A stretch of DNA of 37,915 bases from an uncultured Akkermansia sp. (GTDB lineage: Bacteria; Verrucomicrobiota; Verrucomicrobiia; Verrucomicrobiales; Akkermansiaceae), in assembly GCA_947629715.1 (NCBI GenBank), contig CANRET010000014.1:1-37915 (forward strand), in the 5' to 3' direction. The stretch's first letter is position 1; the number at the start of each line of letters is the position of its first letter. Of this stretch, positions 8,989 through 18,090 are shown one piece after another. Position numbers and translations under genes: made by a program. The notes below the pieces were generated by a model. It was not told the DNA's origin, ran no database searches, and worked only from the letters and a program-made list of their open reading frames with translations.

Positions 8989-9882
8989 TTATGCAGTGGC
9001 CGCAGGGGGTGCGTAGCAGATGGGAAAGCGAGCCATGCCGTTCATGTCGCTGTGTAAAGCCATGCGTGTAAAGCCTGCCTGACGCATCAGCTCGATGACG
9101 CGTTCTCCCTGGTCGTGTCCGACTTCCAGCAACATGCATGCGTCCGGCTCCATGTGCGGCCTGACTTGGGCTAGGAAGCGGCGGATGACATCCAACCCGT
9201 CCTTCCCGCCATACAGTGCTGTGGCGGGGTCGTAAGCAACTTCCGGTTGTAACGTTTCGTGATCCGGCACATAGGGAAGATTGGCCAACACTAGGTGAAA
9301 AGAATCGGGCGGCAGGATACGAGAGTCCTCCTCATTTGTCAGGGGTTGCCAAGCGGAAAAGAGGTCCGAGCGGAAGGTGCGCACACGCGCGCCCAACGAA
9401 GTAGCATTCTCTAAAGCCAAGCTGAGAGCCGCCGGGGAGATGTCGATCAACGATACATCCGGAAGCAGGTCTCGCAGCTCCAGAGCCAAGGTGATGCCGA
9501 TGACACCGGATCCGCAACCCATGTCCAAGATGCGAGGGGAAGAGACGGAGCGAGAAAATGTTCTGAGTGCAAGCTCCACGAGTTCTTCCGTCTCCGGGCG
9601 CGGGATAAGAGCGCGAGAGTCGGAGCGAAAGTTTCGACGGTAGAATTCCACTGAGCCGAGCAGGTGTTGCAGGGGAACACCCTGACCGCGTTTCCGCAGG
9701 AGATCGCGCAATTGGACAAGTTTTTCCTCCGGCAGCATTTCATCCATGTGCAAGTATATCCACGTTCGATCCGTTCCCATGACGTGGGCGATGAGGGCCT
9801 GCATGGAAGAGCGGGCGGCCTCGGTTCCACGGGCCTCCAAGTAGGCTGTGCCGGAGCTTAAAATGTCGCGCAGAGATTTCAT
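8989..9882 (-). CDS. prmC: Peptide chain release factor N5-glutamine methyltransferase
   Basis: PrmC (HemK) transfers a methyl group from S-adenosylmethionine to the glutamine of the GGQ motif of release factors 1 and 2, enhancing translation termination. The 297-residue protein has an N-terminal helical domain, the substrate-side segment YRRNFRSDSRALIPRPETEELVE, the SAM-binding glycine motif DMGCGSGVIGITLA, and the catalytic motif ANLPYVPDHE. The canonical catalytic motif is NPPY; here the second position is leucine. The gene sits directly behind prfA, its substrate gene, with the ATG overlapping the prfA stop in an ATGA arrangement, a common and functionally sensible operon. Confidence 0.92.
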   Translation of the reverse strand: MKSLRDILSSGTAYLEARGTEAARSSMQALIAHVMGTDRTWIYLHMDEMLPEEKLVQLRDLLRKRGQGVPLQHLLGSVEFYRRNFRSDSRALIPRPETEELVELALRTFSRSVSSPRILDMGCGSGVIGITLALELRDLLPDVSLIDISPAALSLALENATSLGARVRTFRSDLFSAWQPLTNEEDSRILPPDSFHLVLANLPYVPDHETLQPEVAYDPATALYGGKDGLDVIRRFLAQVRPHMEPDACMLLEVGHDQGERVIELMRQAGFTRMALHSDMNGMARFPICYAPPAATA

Positions 9883-10955
9883 GAGACGAGTTCGTCCAGA
9901 CGCTCGGTCATCTCAGCATGTTGCATGCGTGAGACAAGCTCGTCCAGTGCGCCGGTAGCCATCACGATGTCGAGGTTATAGGCGGTGTAGGAGATGCGAT
10001 GGTCAGTGATGCGGTTTTGAGGAAAGTTGTAGGTGCGGATTTTTTCCTCGCGGCCGCCGGATCCGATCAGGGAGCGTCGCTTTTCCGAGTAGCTGCGCTG
10101 AGCTTCTTTTTGCTTTATCTCGAAGAGTCGTGCGCGTAAAATGCTCATACCCGTTTCGCGGTTCATGATCTGCGAGCGTTCTTTTTCGCAGCGCACCATG
10201 ATTCCTGTGGGCAGGTGAAAAATTTGCACGGCAGATTCCGTGCGGTTCACATGCTGTCCTCCGGCGCCGCCGGAGCGGCAGGTCTCAATGCGTAAATCCT
10301 CCGGACGAATCTGCACATCCACCTCTTCAGCTTCCGGCAGCACGGCTACGGTGGCGGTGGAAGTGTGAATGCGTCCCTGTGCCTCGGTGACCGGCACACG
10401 CTGTACGCGGTGGACACCGCTTTCGTATTTGAGAAAACGAAAAACTTCCTCGCCAACCACTCGCACGGTGACCTCCTTGAACCCGCCGATGTCATTCGGC
10501 GAAGCGTCCAGTAGCTCGTAACGCCAGCCGCGACTCTCTGCAAAACGTTGGTACATGGTCAATAAATCTCCTACGAAGAGGGCTGCCTCATCTCCCCCGG
10601 TGCCGGCGCGTAGTTCCAGCAAGGCGTCGCGGTCTTCCAGTTCATCTCGAGGAAGCAAAGCGTACTGAACTTGCTCTTCCAGTTCGGCAGCCTGCTTCCT
10701 GAGCTCCGGAAGTTCCTCCGCCGCCAGTTTGGCGAGTTCGTCGTCCCCTGAACTCAGAGCCGTGTTGTCTTCTATTTGCTTTTTAACGTGTTCAAGTTGA
10801 TCCCAATCGTTGAGCAACTTTTGAGTGCGGCGGTGCTCGCGCATCAACTCGCCCGCGCGAGCCTGATCCTCAAACAGTTCAGGATCTTCGATCAGCTGTT
10901 CCAGCTCAGTCAGCCGTCTGCGCCTTTTTTCGATGAGCGACGTGTACTCCATCAT
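9879..10955 (-). CDS. prfA: Peptide chain release factor 1
   Basis: RF1 recognises UAA and UAG stop codons and triggers peptide release. The protein shows a helical N-terminal domain, the RF1-type recognition segment HRVQRVPVTEAQGRIHTS with a PxT tripeptide (PVT), and the catalytic loop SGGAGGQHVNRTESAVQ with the universal GGQ. The stretch GREEKIRTYNFPQNRITDHR completes the family signature. The frame is open from 10991, but that extension covers a -35/-10 promoter pair, so the ATG at 10955 is chosen (358 residues, normal for RF1). The ATG at 10952 immediately follows and is also possible. prmC overlaps its stop codon. Confidence 0.95.
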   Translation of the reverse strand: MMEYTSLIEKRRRRLTELEQLIEDPELFEDQARAGELMREHRRTQKLLNDWDQLEHVKKQIEDNTALSSGDDELAKLAAEELPELRKQAAELEEQVQYALLPRDELEDRDALLELRAGTGGDEAALFVGDLLTMYQRFAESRGWRYELLDASPNDIGGFKEVTVRVVGEEVFRFLKYESGVHRVQRVPVTEAQGRIHTSTATVAVLPEAEEVDVQIRPEDLRIETCRSGGAGGQHVNRTESAVQIFHLPTGIMVRCEKERSQIMNRETGMSILRARLFEIKQKEAQRSYSEKRRSLIGSGGREEKIRTYNFPQNRITDHRISYTAYNLDIVMATGALDELVSRMQHAEMTERLDELVS

Positions 10956-10962
10956 CGGGCGC

Positions 10963-10991
10963 ATTCTAACACAGACAGGCCTTCGATGCAA
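10963..10991 (-). promoter_or_regulatory. Promoter of prfA-prmC, leaderless
   Basis: On the minus strand TTGCAT (10986-10991), 17 bases, TAGAAT (10963-10968), then 7 bases to the ATG at 10955. Transcription should begin at about the start codon. No Shine-Dalgarno sequence can fit. Confidence 0.65.
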
Positions 10992-11218
10992 GAATCACAA
11001 AGCAATTGCATTTTTTTAATACAATTGCCTGTGCACGATTGCTGAAGATAGGAAGAAGGTCGAGCAAAGTTCAAAATTTTGCAAGGCAGGATCGCAGTGG
11101 AATTTCGAGGGCTCAAAAACCTACGTGGCAGAAAGCGACAACGAAGCCATTTACGATTGGGAAAGAAGCTCGTGTGCGCGAATGCAAAGTCTGCGTACTT
11201 GTTTTTGGGAATTTTTCC

Positions 11219-11247
11219 TTTTCAAGGCAAGAGAAAAACATTATAAT
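11219..11247 (+). promoter_or_regulatory. Promoter of the transglutaminase-like gene, leaderless
   Basis: TTTTCA (11219-11224), 17 bases, a consensus TATAAT (11242-11247), then 6 bases to the ATG at 11254. The -35 matches at 4 of 6 positions. The rest of the region between this and the prfA promoter, 10992-11218, shows only an AT-rich inverted repeat (GCAATTG at 11002 and CAATTGC at 11022). Confidence 0.6.
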
Positions 11248-11253
11248 TTTAGC

Positions 11254-13701
11254 ATGAGAAAGCTTCGGCAGAGAGCTGCAAAGGGAAAGACGCGTTTTCG
11301 GGCATGGCCGTATGTGGTTGCCGGAGCGATTTTTGTGACGATCGGGAGTGGAGTTGGAGTGTTCAATATGTTGACTCGTGACGGAGAAGAGCCGGAGGAG
11401 ACCAAGGTGCGGCCGCTGACGGAATCCGAAGCTCCGACTCAGTCTCGCAGTGGAGAAGAAGAGCAGCGGGAATCAAGCGATGAGGCGAAGGAGGAAAATC
11501 TCCTGGAGGATTCTGTGGACGCGGATCAGCAGGACACACCGACGGGTAAGGAAGAACCTCAACAGCAGGAAGATACGCCGCAGAGGAAGACGGATGAGAA
11601 CCCTCATTCCTCACCTGGAGATACGCTGCCGGATAATTTGACGGATGACACAGCATCGAAAGACGGCGATGTTTCGATGACGCTGCCGGAGCTGGTGAAA
11701 GAGGATTCTCCTGTCGAGCCGAGGTCGGAGGATGAGTCTCCGCAAGGCGAAGACGCAACGGATAGTCAGCCTTCCCCGTCCGAGAAGCCTAAAACGAATT
11801 CCGTCGAAGGGTATGAGGGGGATCTGGTGTTGTACGGCGGTGGATCCACTACGCCTGCTCAGCAGGCTCTTTGGAGATCATGGCTGGAGCGTATGATCAA
11901 ATACGGAGAAATGAGTAAACTTGTTCCGATGTTGGAGAATCGCATCCGTGAGATTGCGCCACAGCTCATTGCCGGAGAGAGGCTTAGTTACCAAAGCTAC
12001 AAGAATTCACACATTTTGATGAGCGCTGTGGAGCTGTGTTTGCTCGCCAAGCTCGTGGGCGTGGAGAAATTGGATAAATTTGTTACTATCGAAAGGAAGC
12101 TGGGGGAGGCGTCTGCGGAATCAGCGGACCGATTTATGCGTTGGCTGCTGCTGGATCGTTCTCGTCCGTTGCACCGCTTGCTGCAGGCTTTCGTGTATCA
12201 CTCGGCAGACCCTTCGACGCTTTCGCGAACAGTTAAGGTTTTTTTCAGCCTTTGGAAGAGGGCGCCAGAGCGTGACCGCGTGCGCTACATGAATCTCGCT
12301 ATAGCGTGCTCACTAGTGCGCGAGGAGGTTGCGCATTCTCGCGGTATGCTGCGCGCGCCCGATGAAAAGTTACTGAGCATCCCGGAACTTTATGACTTTT
12401 TCCGCGAGCAGGATATTGCCAACACGTTGCTCACAGATATCCGGAAGCTCAGCATAACGGAACTTTTGCATGTCGTGGATGTGCGTCTGCCGATGTCGGA
12501 GTTTCAGTGGGTAAAGAAAAAACTGGATTACCAGCGTGTGAACTGGGGGGATACGTATTCGAAGGTTAAGTACCTCATGGAGCGCGTCACGCAGGACGTG
12601 GATCCCTATATCAAATACACCTTTGAGGAGATACTTGAAGAGGGAGGAGTGTGTCGTGACCAAGCCTACTTCTGTGCCACTTCCGCTAAAACAAGGGGCT
12701 TGCCAGCGGTCATTATCACTGGCGATGGCGACCGAGGTCCGCATGCATGGGTGGCCCTTTACACCTCGGAAAAGGGCGGGTGGACTACATCCGGTTCCTA
12801 TGGGTATAAGACCGGGCGGTACATGGATCCATGTTCGGGGCTCAGTTTGCATGAATCCATGTTGCTGGCTCGCGATAAAAGGCTCACGCCGGATCGTTTG
12901 GAACCTGCGATGAACTGCATGGTGCTTTCGGATTATCTTTGCCGTATCGGTTGCAAGACGCAAGCTATGGGGACCGCACGCTACGTGACTATTGCCTTTC
13001 CGCAGCTCACAGTCTCGTGGCGTAATCTTGTGGATGTGATGGAACTCTGCGGCAAGGAGGCTGTAAGCATGACGGCGTGGCGGCGTTTGTACGTGGAACT
13101 CACACATCAGAGCAAGAAGAACAAAGAATTGATGGATCTGATGCAGGCGGTGCAAAATGACCACGTGATGGAAGGGAGGCGCGACAATGTGAAGATGAAT
13201 GCACTCAAGAAGAGTTCGCGCAAGATGGATGAACTCATCAAGATTGGACGCATTGATTTAGCTATGGAGAGTTTGGAGCGTCAGGCGGCCATTTACGTGA
13301 GACAGGAGGACTATCGGGGCTTGGCCGGCTTCTTCAAATCCTACCTTAAGGAATATGTGGGACAGCCCGATGTCTTCGGCAAGACATTGGAACTCTACAT
13401 GCGCATGCTGGATGACAGCGCAAAAAATATCCTCAGCAAGACGGACATGGAAGACAAGCAGCGCGAGGAGGCGGTACGCGCCATTTGGCGAACATGCGCC
13501 AAAGATGCCGATGGGTTGTACACGAAAACTGCCTTTAGCGGAGGAGATTTCTTTGCCATCAAGAAAGAGGCTGGAATCATGCGTTGCATTGCGGAGTGTT
13601 GGAGGCTTGCCGGAGAGGAGAAAAAAGCAGAACGCCTGGAAAGCATGGCTGGGGAAAATTACGAAAAGAGCCGCGAGCGCAATACTAGCAAAAGGCGCTA
13701 G
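11254..13701 (+). CDS. Membrane-anchored protein with transglutaminase-like domain
   Basis: An 815-residue protein: a basic N-terminus and one membrane segment (about residues 20-40, WPYVVAGAIFVTIGSGVGVF), a 150-residue acidic linker rich in E, D, S, P and Q, then a folded, mostly helical region. Inside it is a transglutaminase/protease-like core: GGVCRDQAYF with Cys467, GPHAWVALY with His497, and YMDPCSG with Asp525, in the order of the Cys-His-Asp triad. The C-terminal third is helical and TPR-like. It likely acts outside the inner membrane on proteins or peptides, but the substrate is unknown. The frame is open from 11125; the ATG at 11254 is chosen because a consensus TATAAT ends 6 bases before it and the membrane segment then sits at the usual place. 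Confidence 0.75.
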   Translation: MRKLRQRAAKGKTRFRAWPYVVAGAIFVTIGSGVGVFNMLTRDGEEPEETKVRPLTESEAPTQSRSGEEEQRESSDEAKEENLLEDSVDADQQDTPTGKEEPQQQEDTPQRKTDENPHSSPGDTLPDNLTDDTASKDGDVSMTLPELVKEDSPVEPRSEDESPQGEDATDSQPSPSEKPKTNSVEGYEGDLVLYGGGSTTPAQQALWRSWLERMIKYGEMSKLVPMLENRIREIAPQLIAGERLSYQSYKNSHILMSAVELCLLAKLVGVEKLDKFVTIERKLGEASAESADRFMRWLLLDRSRPLHRLLQAFVYHSADPSTLSRTVKVFFSLWKRAPERDRVRYMNLAIACSLVREEVAHSRGMLRAPDEKLLSIPELYDFFREQDIANTLLTDIRKLSITELLHVVDVRLPMSEFQWVKKKLDYQRVNWGDTYSKVKYLMERVTQDVDPYIKYTFEEILEEGGVCRDQAYFCATSAKTRGLPAVIITGDGDRGPHAWVALYTSEKGGWTTSGSYGYKTGRYMDPCSGLSLHESMLLARDKRLTPDRLEPAMNCMVLSDYLCRIGCKTQAMGTARYVTIAFPQLTVSWRNLVDVMELCGKEAVSMTAWRRLYVELTHQSKKNKELMDLMQAVQNDHVMEGRRDNVKMNALKKSSRKMDELIKIGRIDLAMESLERQAAIYVRQEDYRGLAGFFKSYLKEYVGQPDVFGKTLELYMRMLDDSAKNILSKTDMEDKQREEAVRAIWRTCAKDADGLYTKTAFSGGDFFAIKKEAGIMRCIAECWRLAGEEKKAERLESMAGENYEKSRERNTSKRR

Positions 13702-13833
13702 CTGCTGAATACGAGCAATGAACAACAAAAAATCCCAGTTCCCGGGGCGCGGTGTCCGGAAAATGTGACGACTTGTGGTCTGCGAAAGTACGCCTCAGGA
13801 ACAAGAGTTTTTCTCTGGTAAATTCGGCGGCAA

Positions 13834-16317
13834 TCAGCGGTAACGCAGTTCAGGGAGCTTGGAGGCCAAAGCTTTGAGCAGCTCGCTGTGGGCGGCATCC
13901 ACCTCTGCCGCCGTGAGGGTGGCCGTGGGGTTGCGATAGAGGAAACTGTAGGTCATTGCTTTGCGGTCCACGGCGAGTTTCTCCCCGGTGGGATCGCAGA
14001 ACAGCTCCTTGAGGCGACAGCTTTCCAGAAGTTTCTGATGAATGGATTCCACGGCCTTCACGACATCGGCGTGCTGTATGGAAACTGGAGTTTCCAGCGT
14101 GGCGTCGCGTCCTGAAGCGGGGTAGAGCGGAAGCTCCTTCACCTTGAATGGGCCAGTGGAGATTTGCTGAAGCTTGCGCAGATCGAGCTCAGCGTAGTAG
14201 CAATCGGCAGGCAAGTCAAGCGCACGGCAGGCGCTCAATGCTACACGCGCCAGGAAGCCGCATGTCTGTCCGTTCGCCAAAATGTCAGCGCTGATTGCCG
14301 CCTCCTTGCGCGCAAGCCTAGCAGGCAGCACAGTGATGCGCGACTTGGGAAGCAGACCCTCCAGTACGGCCGTAATATGTTGGGGAGCAACGGTCTGTGG
14401 ATGGAGGCAATCCCAGCTTGCCGGGGTTGCTTTTCCGGCCATCAAGATGCCCAGGACTTCGCTTTCGATGTCCTTTCCTTTGCCTCCGCCAGTGTTGCGG
14501 AATACGCGTCCGCACTCGAAGAAGCGCAGCGTTTCCAGTCCCTGATTAAGGTTGCGCGCGGCGACGGCCAGTAGCCCCGGCGCCAACGAGGGGCGCAGCA
14601 CGGCATGATCCTCCGACAACGGGAGTGCGACGCGTATGACGTCTCCGGGTTGAAGAGGCTTAATCGGCAGCGCATATTGCACGCTTGCGATTGTGGGGTC
14701 GATACTTTGCGCGGCGATAAGCTTGAAGGTTTGCACTTCCCAGAAGCCGGCGCCGGTTAAGTGGCGAGAAATTGCACACCGAAAGTCGTGTGCGCGGTCT
14801 TGCGCGCTTTCCGGGACATAGATTGCCGTGCGGGTGGCTGGGATGTTGCCAATGCCGTACACCCGCACTACTTCTTCCAACAAATCGCAGCTGCGTTTGA
14901 GATCGAGGCGCCATGGCGGGCAATCCCAGCAGCCGGGAGAGGTTTCCTTCAGACCGAGATTACGCAAGATTCGTGCGGCCTCCATATGTGGGATCGCGGC
15001 GTTGGTCATGACGTCCAGTTCTTTCCAATCCAGCTGCACCTTGGGCAGAGCGCAGTACACTTTGGCGTCCGTGCCCTGCTGCAGCACGGTTGCCTCTTTG
15101 ACCTGCTTTTCGGGGGCCATGGCGGGTGCTTGCCCGGCCACAGCCGTGGGTTCAGCTTTGCCACCTGCACATTCGAGGATGAGTTGCACGGCACGGGCGG
15201 CAGCGCGCAGCGTATTCCACGGAGCGGTGCCTCGCTCGAAGCGATAGGAGGAATCGGAGGCAAGACCGAGTCGACGGCTCGTGCGGCGCACGTTTCCGGG
15301 AAGGAACCAGGCGGACTCCAGGATGATGTCTGTGGTTTGATCCGTGACTCCGGAGTTCTTGCCTCCCATCACCCCGGCCAGTGCGAGTGCGCGCCCGGAG
15401 GCGTCGGAGATGACCAAGTCACTCTCCTGCAGTGCGTACTCATCGCCCATGAGGCTGGTGAAAGATTCACCCGGTTGAGCAAGGCGGATATCGAGAGTTC
15501 CCTGAACTTGAGCAGCATCAAAGGCATGCAACGGGTGTCCCAGCTCAAAGAGGCAGTAGTTGGTGATGTCCACCACGTTGTTGATGGGATGTAGCCCGAT
15601 GGCGATGAGCCGTTCAGCGAGCCACTCTGGGGAGGGGCCGATCTTCACTCCGCTGATGCGCGTGGCAGTGTAGAGCGGGCAGATTTCCGGCGCGGACAGC
15701 AGAATGCTTTTGCCTGCGAGTTGCGTTTGAGGCGATACATCGCCGGGGTCAGTTTTCAGAGCGCGCCCGGTAATGCCTGCCAGTTCGCGAGCCATGCCCC
15801 AGTGGCTGAGCAAGTCCGGACGGTTTGGCGTAATCTCAAGCTCGAAAAAAATATCGGTTCCTGTGAATTGACGCACCGGCGTTCCGACTGCGTACTCCTG
15901 AGGCAGAATCCACAGACCGTGTTCCTTGTCCGGCAGGCCAAGTTCGGAGGCGGAGCAGAGCATGCCGCAGCTGGCGTGGCCCATCATCTTGCCCTCCTTG
16001 ATTTGCCAACCACCGGGCAAAACAGCTCCGGGCAAAGCGCACGGAACTTTGTCGCCCTCTTTATAATTCTGTGCGCCGCACACAATTTGGCGCAGGTTGC
16101 CCTCACCGGCGTCCACCATGCACACATTGAGGTGGTCGCTCCCTTCCACGGGCGTCTTTTGCATCACCTGAGCGACCACGACCTGATCGGTAGTGACGCC
16201 TCGTTCGTGCATGGCTTCCACCTCCACTCCGGCGAAGGTGAGCATGTCGGCCATTTCTCGGGTATCCAGACCGTCCAGATCGATGTATGCGGCGAGCCAG
16301 TTTTTTGAAATATTCAT
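13834..16317 (-). CDS. pheT: Phenylalanine-tRNA ligase beta subunit
   Basis: The beta subunit of the heterotetrameric synthetase that charges tRNA-Phe. The 827-residue protein has the N-terminal tRNA-binding (EMAP-like) domain near residues 40-150 (VVVAQVMQKTP to GLPDKEHG), the B3/B4 editing domain with ELEITPNRPDLLSHWGMARE, the B5 domain, a catalytic-like core, and a C-terminal anticodon-binding ferredoxin-like domain ending in ELRYR. The length is typical for the long bacterial form. It follows pheS by 14 bases in the same direction and is clearly cotranscribed. It converges with the transglutaminase-like gene; no strong terminator was found in the 132-base gap. Confidence 0.95.
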   Translation of the reverse strand: MNISKNWLAAYIDLDGLDTREMADMLTFAGVEVEAMHERGVTTDQVVVAQVMQKTPVEGSDHLNVCMVDAGEGNLRQIVCGAQNYKEGDKVPCALPGAVLPGGWQIKEGKMMGHASCGMLCSASELGLPDKEHGLWILPQEYAVGTPVRQFTGTDIFFELEITPNRPDLLSHWGMARELAGITGRALKTDPGDVSPQTQLAGKSILLSAPEICPLYTATRISGVKIGPSPEWLAERLIAIGLHPINNVVDITNYCLFELGHPLHAFDAAQVQGTLDIRLAQPGESFTSLMGDEYALQESDLVISDASGRALALAGVMGGKNSGVTDQTTDIILESAWFLPGNVRRTSRRLGLASDSSYRFERGTAPWNTLRAAARAVQLILECAGGKAEPTAVAGQAPAMAPEKQVKEATVLQQGTDAKVYCALPKVQLDWKELDVMTNAAIPHMEAARILRNLGLKETSPGCWDCPPWRLDLKRSCDLLEEVVRVYGIGNIPATRTAIYVPESAQDRAHDFRCAISRHLTGAGFWEVQTFKLIAAQSIDPTIASVQYALPIKPLQPGDVIRVALPLSEDHAVLRPSLAPGLLAVAARNLNQGLETLRFFECGRVFRNTGGGKGKDIESEVLGILMAGKATPASWDCLHPQTVAPQHITAVLEGLLPKSRITVLPARLARKEAAISADILANGQTCGFLARVALSACRALDLPADCYYAELDLRKLQQISTGPFKVKELPLYPASGRDATLETPVSIQHADVVKAVESIHQKLLESCRLKELFCDPTGEKLAVDRKAMTYSFLYRNPTATLTAAEVDAAHSELLKALASKLPELRYR

Positions 16318-16331
16318 AGCGAGAGAAAAGT

Positions 16332-17342
16332 TTATTGGAATTGAGCGAGGAAGCGCACATCGTTTTCGATGAGCAGACGGATGTCGCGAATGCCCCAGCG
16401 AATCATGGCCAGACGCTCCAGACCGATACCGAAAGCAAAGCCGGTGCAGCCGACATAGAAGTTTTTGCCGGATTCGAGGTCAATGTTTTCGAATACTGCC
16501 GGGTTCACCATACCGCATCCGGCAATTTCGATCCAGCGTGGTTCCTGACCGGCGGCTTGCAGGAGTACATCAATTTCAAAACTCGGCTCTGTGAAGGGAA
16601 AGAAATGCGGACGGAAGCGCACGGCTGTCTCATCCCCGAAGAGGGCTTTCAGGAAATACTCAAGCGTCCCTTTCAGATCGCCCACGCTCACTTCGCGATC
16701 TACGTACAACCCCTCAATCTGGTTGAAAGCCGACAGGTGAGTGGCGTCTATGGCGTCGCGCCGAAAAGCTGAGCCGGGGCAGATGATGCGCACCGGAGGC
16801 GCTTGTTTTTCCATTACGCGGGCCTGGACGGTGCTGGTCTGTGTGCGCAGCAACTTTCCGCTGTCGAAGTAGAAGGTATCCTTTTCATTGCGGGCAGGGT
16901 GATCAGTCGGGGTGTTCAGAGCGTCGAAGCAGTGCCATTCGTCTTCAATCTCAGGACCGTCGGCCAAAGTGAATCCCATACGACGCAGGATGCGCACAGC
17001 TTCCTCACGCACTAGGGAAATGGGATGCAGTCCACCCGCAGGCAGAGTAGCCCCGGGCAGGGTGATATCAACGCCGCTCACAGCAGCTGCATCTGCCTGT
17101 GCTTGCAGTTCTGCCAGACGTTGATCCATGGCGGCGGCAATTTCTGTTCGGGCTGCATTGAGCAGGGCTCCCACAACGGGCTTCTCCTCCTTAGGCACGT
17201 CCTTCATGCCCTGCTGCACCCGGGTGAATGTCCCCTTTTTGCCCAGGATTGCCACGCGCGCCTGCTCGAGTTCTTTCATATCCGCCGCCTTGGACAGGAT
17301 TTCCATAGCCTCGGCTTGTACTTGTGCTATCTGCTCTTTCAT
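16332..17342 (-). CDS. pheS: Phenylalanine-tRNA ligase alpha subunit
   Basis: The catalytic alpha subunit, a class II aminoacyl-tRNA synthetase. Beyond an N-terminal coiled coil (about residues 1-90) it shows GGLHPISLVREEAVRILRRM, DRE following NQIEGLY (motif 2 region), FPFTEPSFEIDV, and the motif 3 stretch GFAFGIGLERLAMIRWGI with the ATP-binding arginine. Taking the ATG at 17342 gives 336 residues, the usual length. The open frame extends to 17384, but that segment holds a TTGACA/TATAGT promoter pair. pheT follows directly. No leader peptide or T-box is possible in so short a leader. Confidence 0.95.
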   Translation of the reverse strand: MKEQIAQVQAEAMEILSKAADMKELEQARVAILGKKGTFTRVQQGMKDVPKEEKPVVGALLNAARTEIAAAMDQRLAELQAQADAAAVSGVDITLPGATLPAGGLHPISLVREEAVRILRRMGFTLADGPEIEDEWHCFDALNTPTDHPARNEKDTFYFDSGKLLRTQTSTVQARVMEKQAPPVRIICPGSAFRRDAIDATHLSAFNQIEGLYVDREVSVGDLKGTLEYFLKALFGDETAVRFRPHFFPFTEPSFEIDVLLQAAGQEPRWIEIAGCGMVNPAVFENIDLESGKNFYVGCTGFAFGIGLERLAMIRWGIRDIRLLIENDVRFLAQFQ

Positions 17343-17357
17343 ATGACTCGCGGAAAA

Positions 17358-17384
17358 ACTATACCACAACGGTCCATTTGTCAA
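17358..17384 (-). promoter_or_regulatory. Promoter of pheS-pheT, short leader
   Basis: On the minus strand TTGACA (17379-17384), a short 15-base spacer, and TATAGT (17358-17363). The ATG at 17342 lies 15 bases beyond the -10, leaving about 8 bases of leader. This rules out the attenuator-type leader that controls pheST in enteric bacteria. Confidence 0.5.
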
Positions 17385-17553
17385 GTACGAGGTCAGGCCA
17401 ATCGTGTTAGAAAATTCGATTGCTGTTTATGCGTTCCAATCCGCAAAATTAGGATCGGGAAAACGGAGGGGAAAAATCGTGGTCCCATAACCTCATCCGG
17501 AAAGTTTGAAAATAATGCCGGGGAGTGTTCTTGACTGGCCGAATCGTCAAAGG

Positions 17554-18084
17554 TCAGGGGAAGCGGATGAGCAGGGGGATACGTTCGATACCGTGTTCAC
17601 AGAGCTGCTGCATGAGACAACAGAAATCGCGCCAAGCGGCGGAGTCGGGGGAAGAGATACAGCCCTCGGAGCCGAAACGTTCGGCGAAGTGCAGCATCAG
17701 GTCTGTGCGACCCGTTCCGGGCGGATCCGGTATGCGAAAGCCTCGCAGTTTGCCTGTGCGCTGAGTGGAAAGAAAAGTCTGCCCGATATTCGGAAAACAG
17801 GTGTCCGGAAAATCGGCAGGGTTGTAAGCGCCCCAAGTGGAGTTTCTCGGGAAAAGGCCGGCACGGGCAAAGGGGCTTTCTGCGCTCATCCAACCGCCGG
17901 TTTGCACGGGCATTTCAAGCAGCAGACGGTGCAGGGTAGCGGCGCGCAGGCGCAGCACGCCCAGAAGTACGCGACCGGACGCGCACAAGGAGTTTTTTTG
18001 TTCTTCCTCCTGCACGGGCCTGGCGGCTACAGCGTAGAAAATGACCTCTGCATGCGGAGCAGGAAACTGTGAATCTACGAGCAT
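17554..18084 (-). CDS. Small L,D-transpeptidase-like protein
   Basis: A 176-residue protein without a recognised family name. The C-terminal half carries TDLMLHFAERFGSEGCISS, a histidine followed by SxGC, the arrangement of catalytic His and Cys in YkuD-fold L,D-transpeptidases and related small families. Nearby WGAYNPADFPD and GKLRGFRIPDPPGTGR would fit the strands around such a site. No signal peptide is evident, so it may act in the cytoplasm, be exported by another route, or have a different role. It begins 6 bases after the stop of the dynamin-like GTPase and is probably cotranscribed with it. The fold assignment rests on a short motif only. Confidence 0.55.
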   Translation of the reverse strand: MLVDSQFPAPHAEVIFYAVAARPVQEEEQKNSLCASGRVLLGVLRLRAATLHRLLLEMPVQTGGWMSAESPFARAGLFPRNSTWGAYNPADFPDTCFPNIGQTFLSTQRTGKLRGFRIPDPPGTGRTDLMLHFAERFGSEGCISSPDSAAWRDFCCLMQQLCEHGIERIPLLIRFP

Positions 18085-18090
18085 CGAAAA

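Noticed and set aside
11002..11028. Inverted repeat GCAATTG / CAATTGC between prfA and the transglutaminase-like gene
   Set aside because: The stem is short and AT-rich, each arm is itself nearly palindromic, and no T-run follows, so there is no good case for a terminator or operator.
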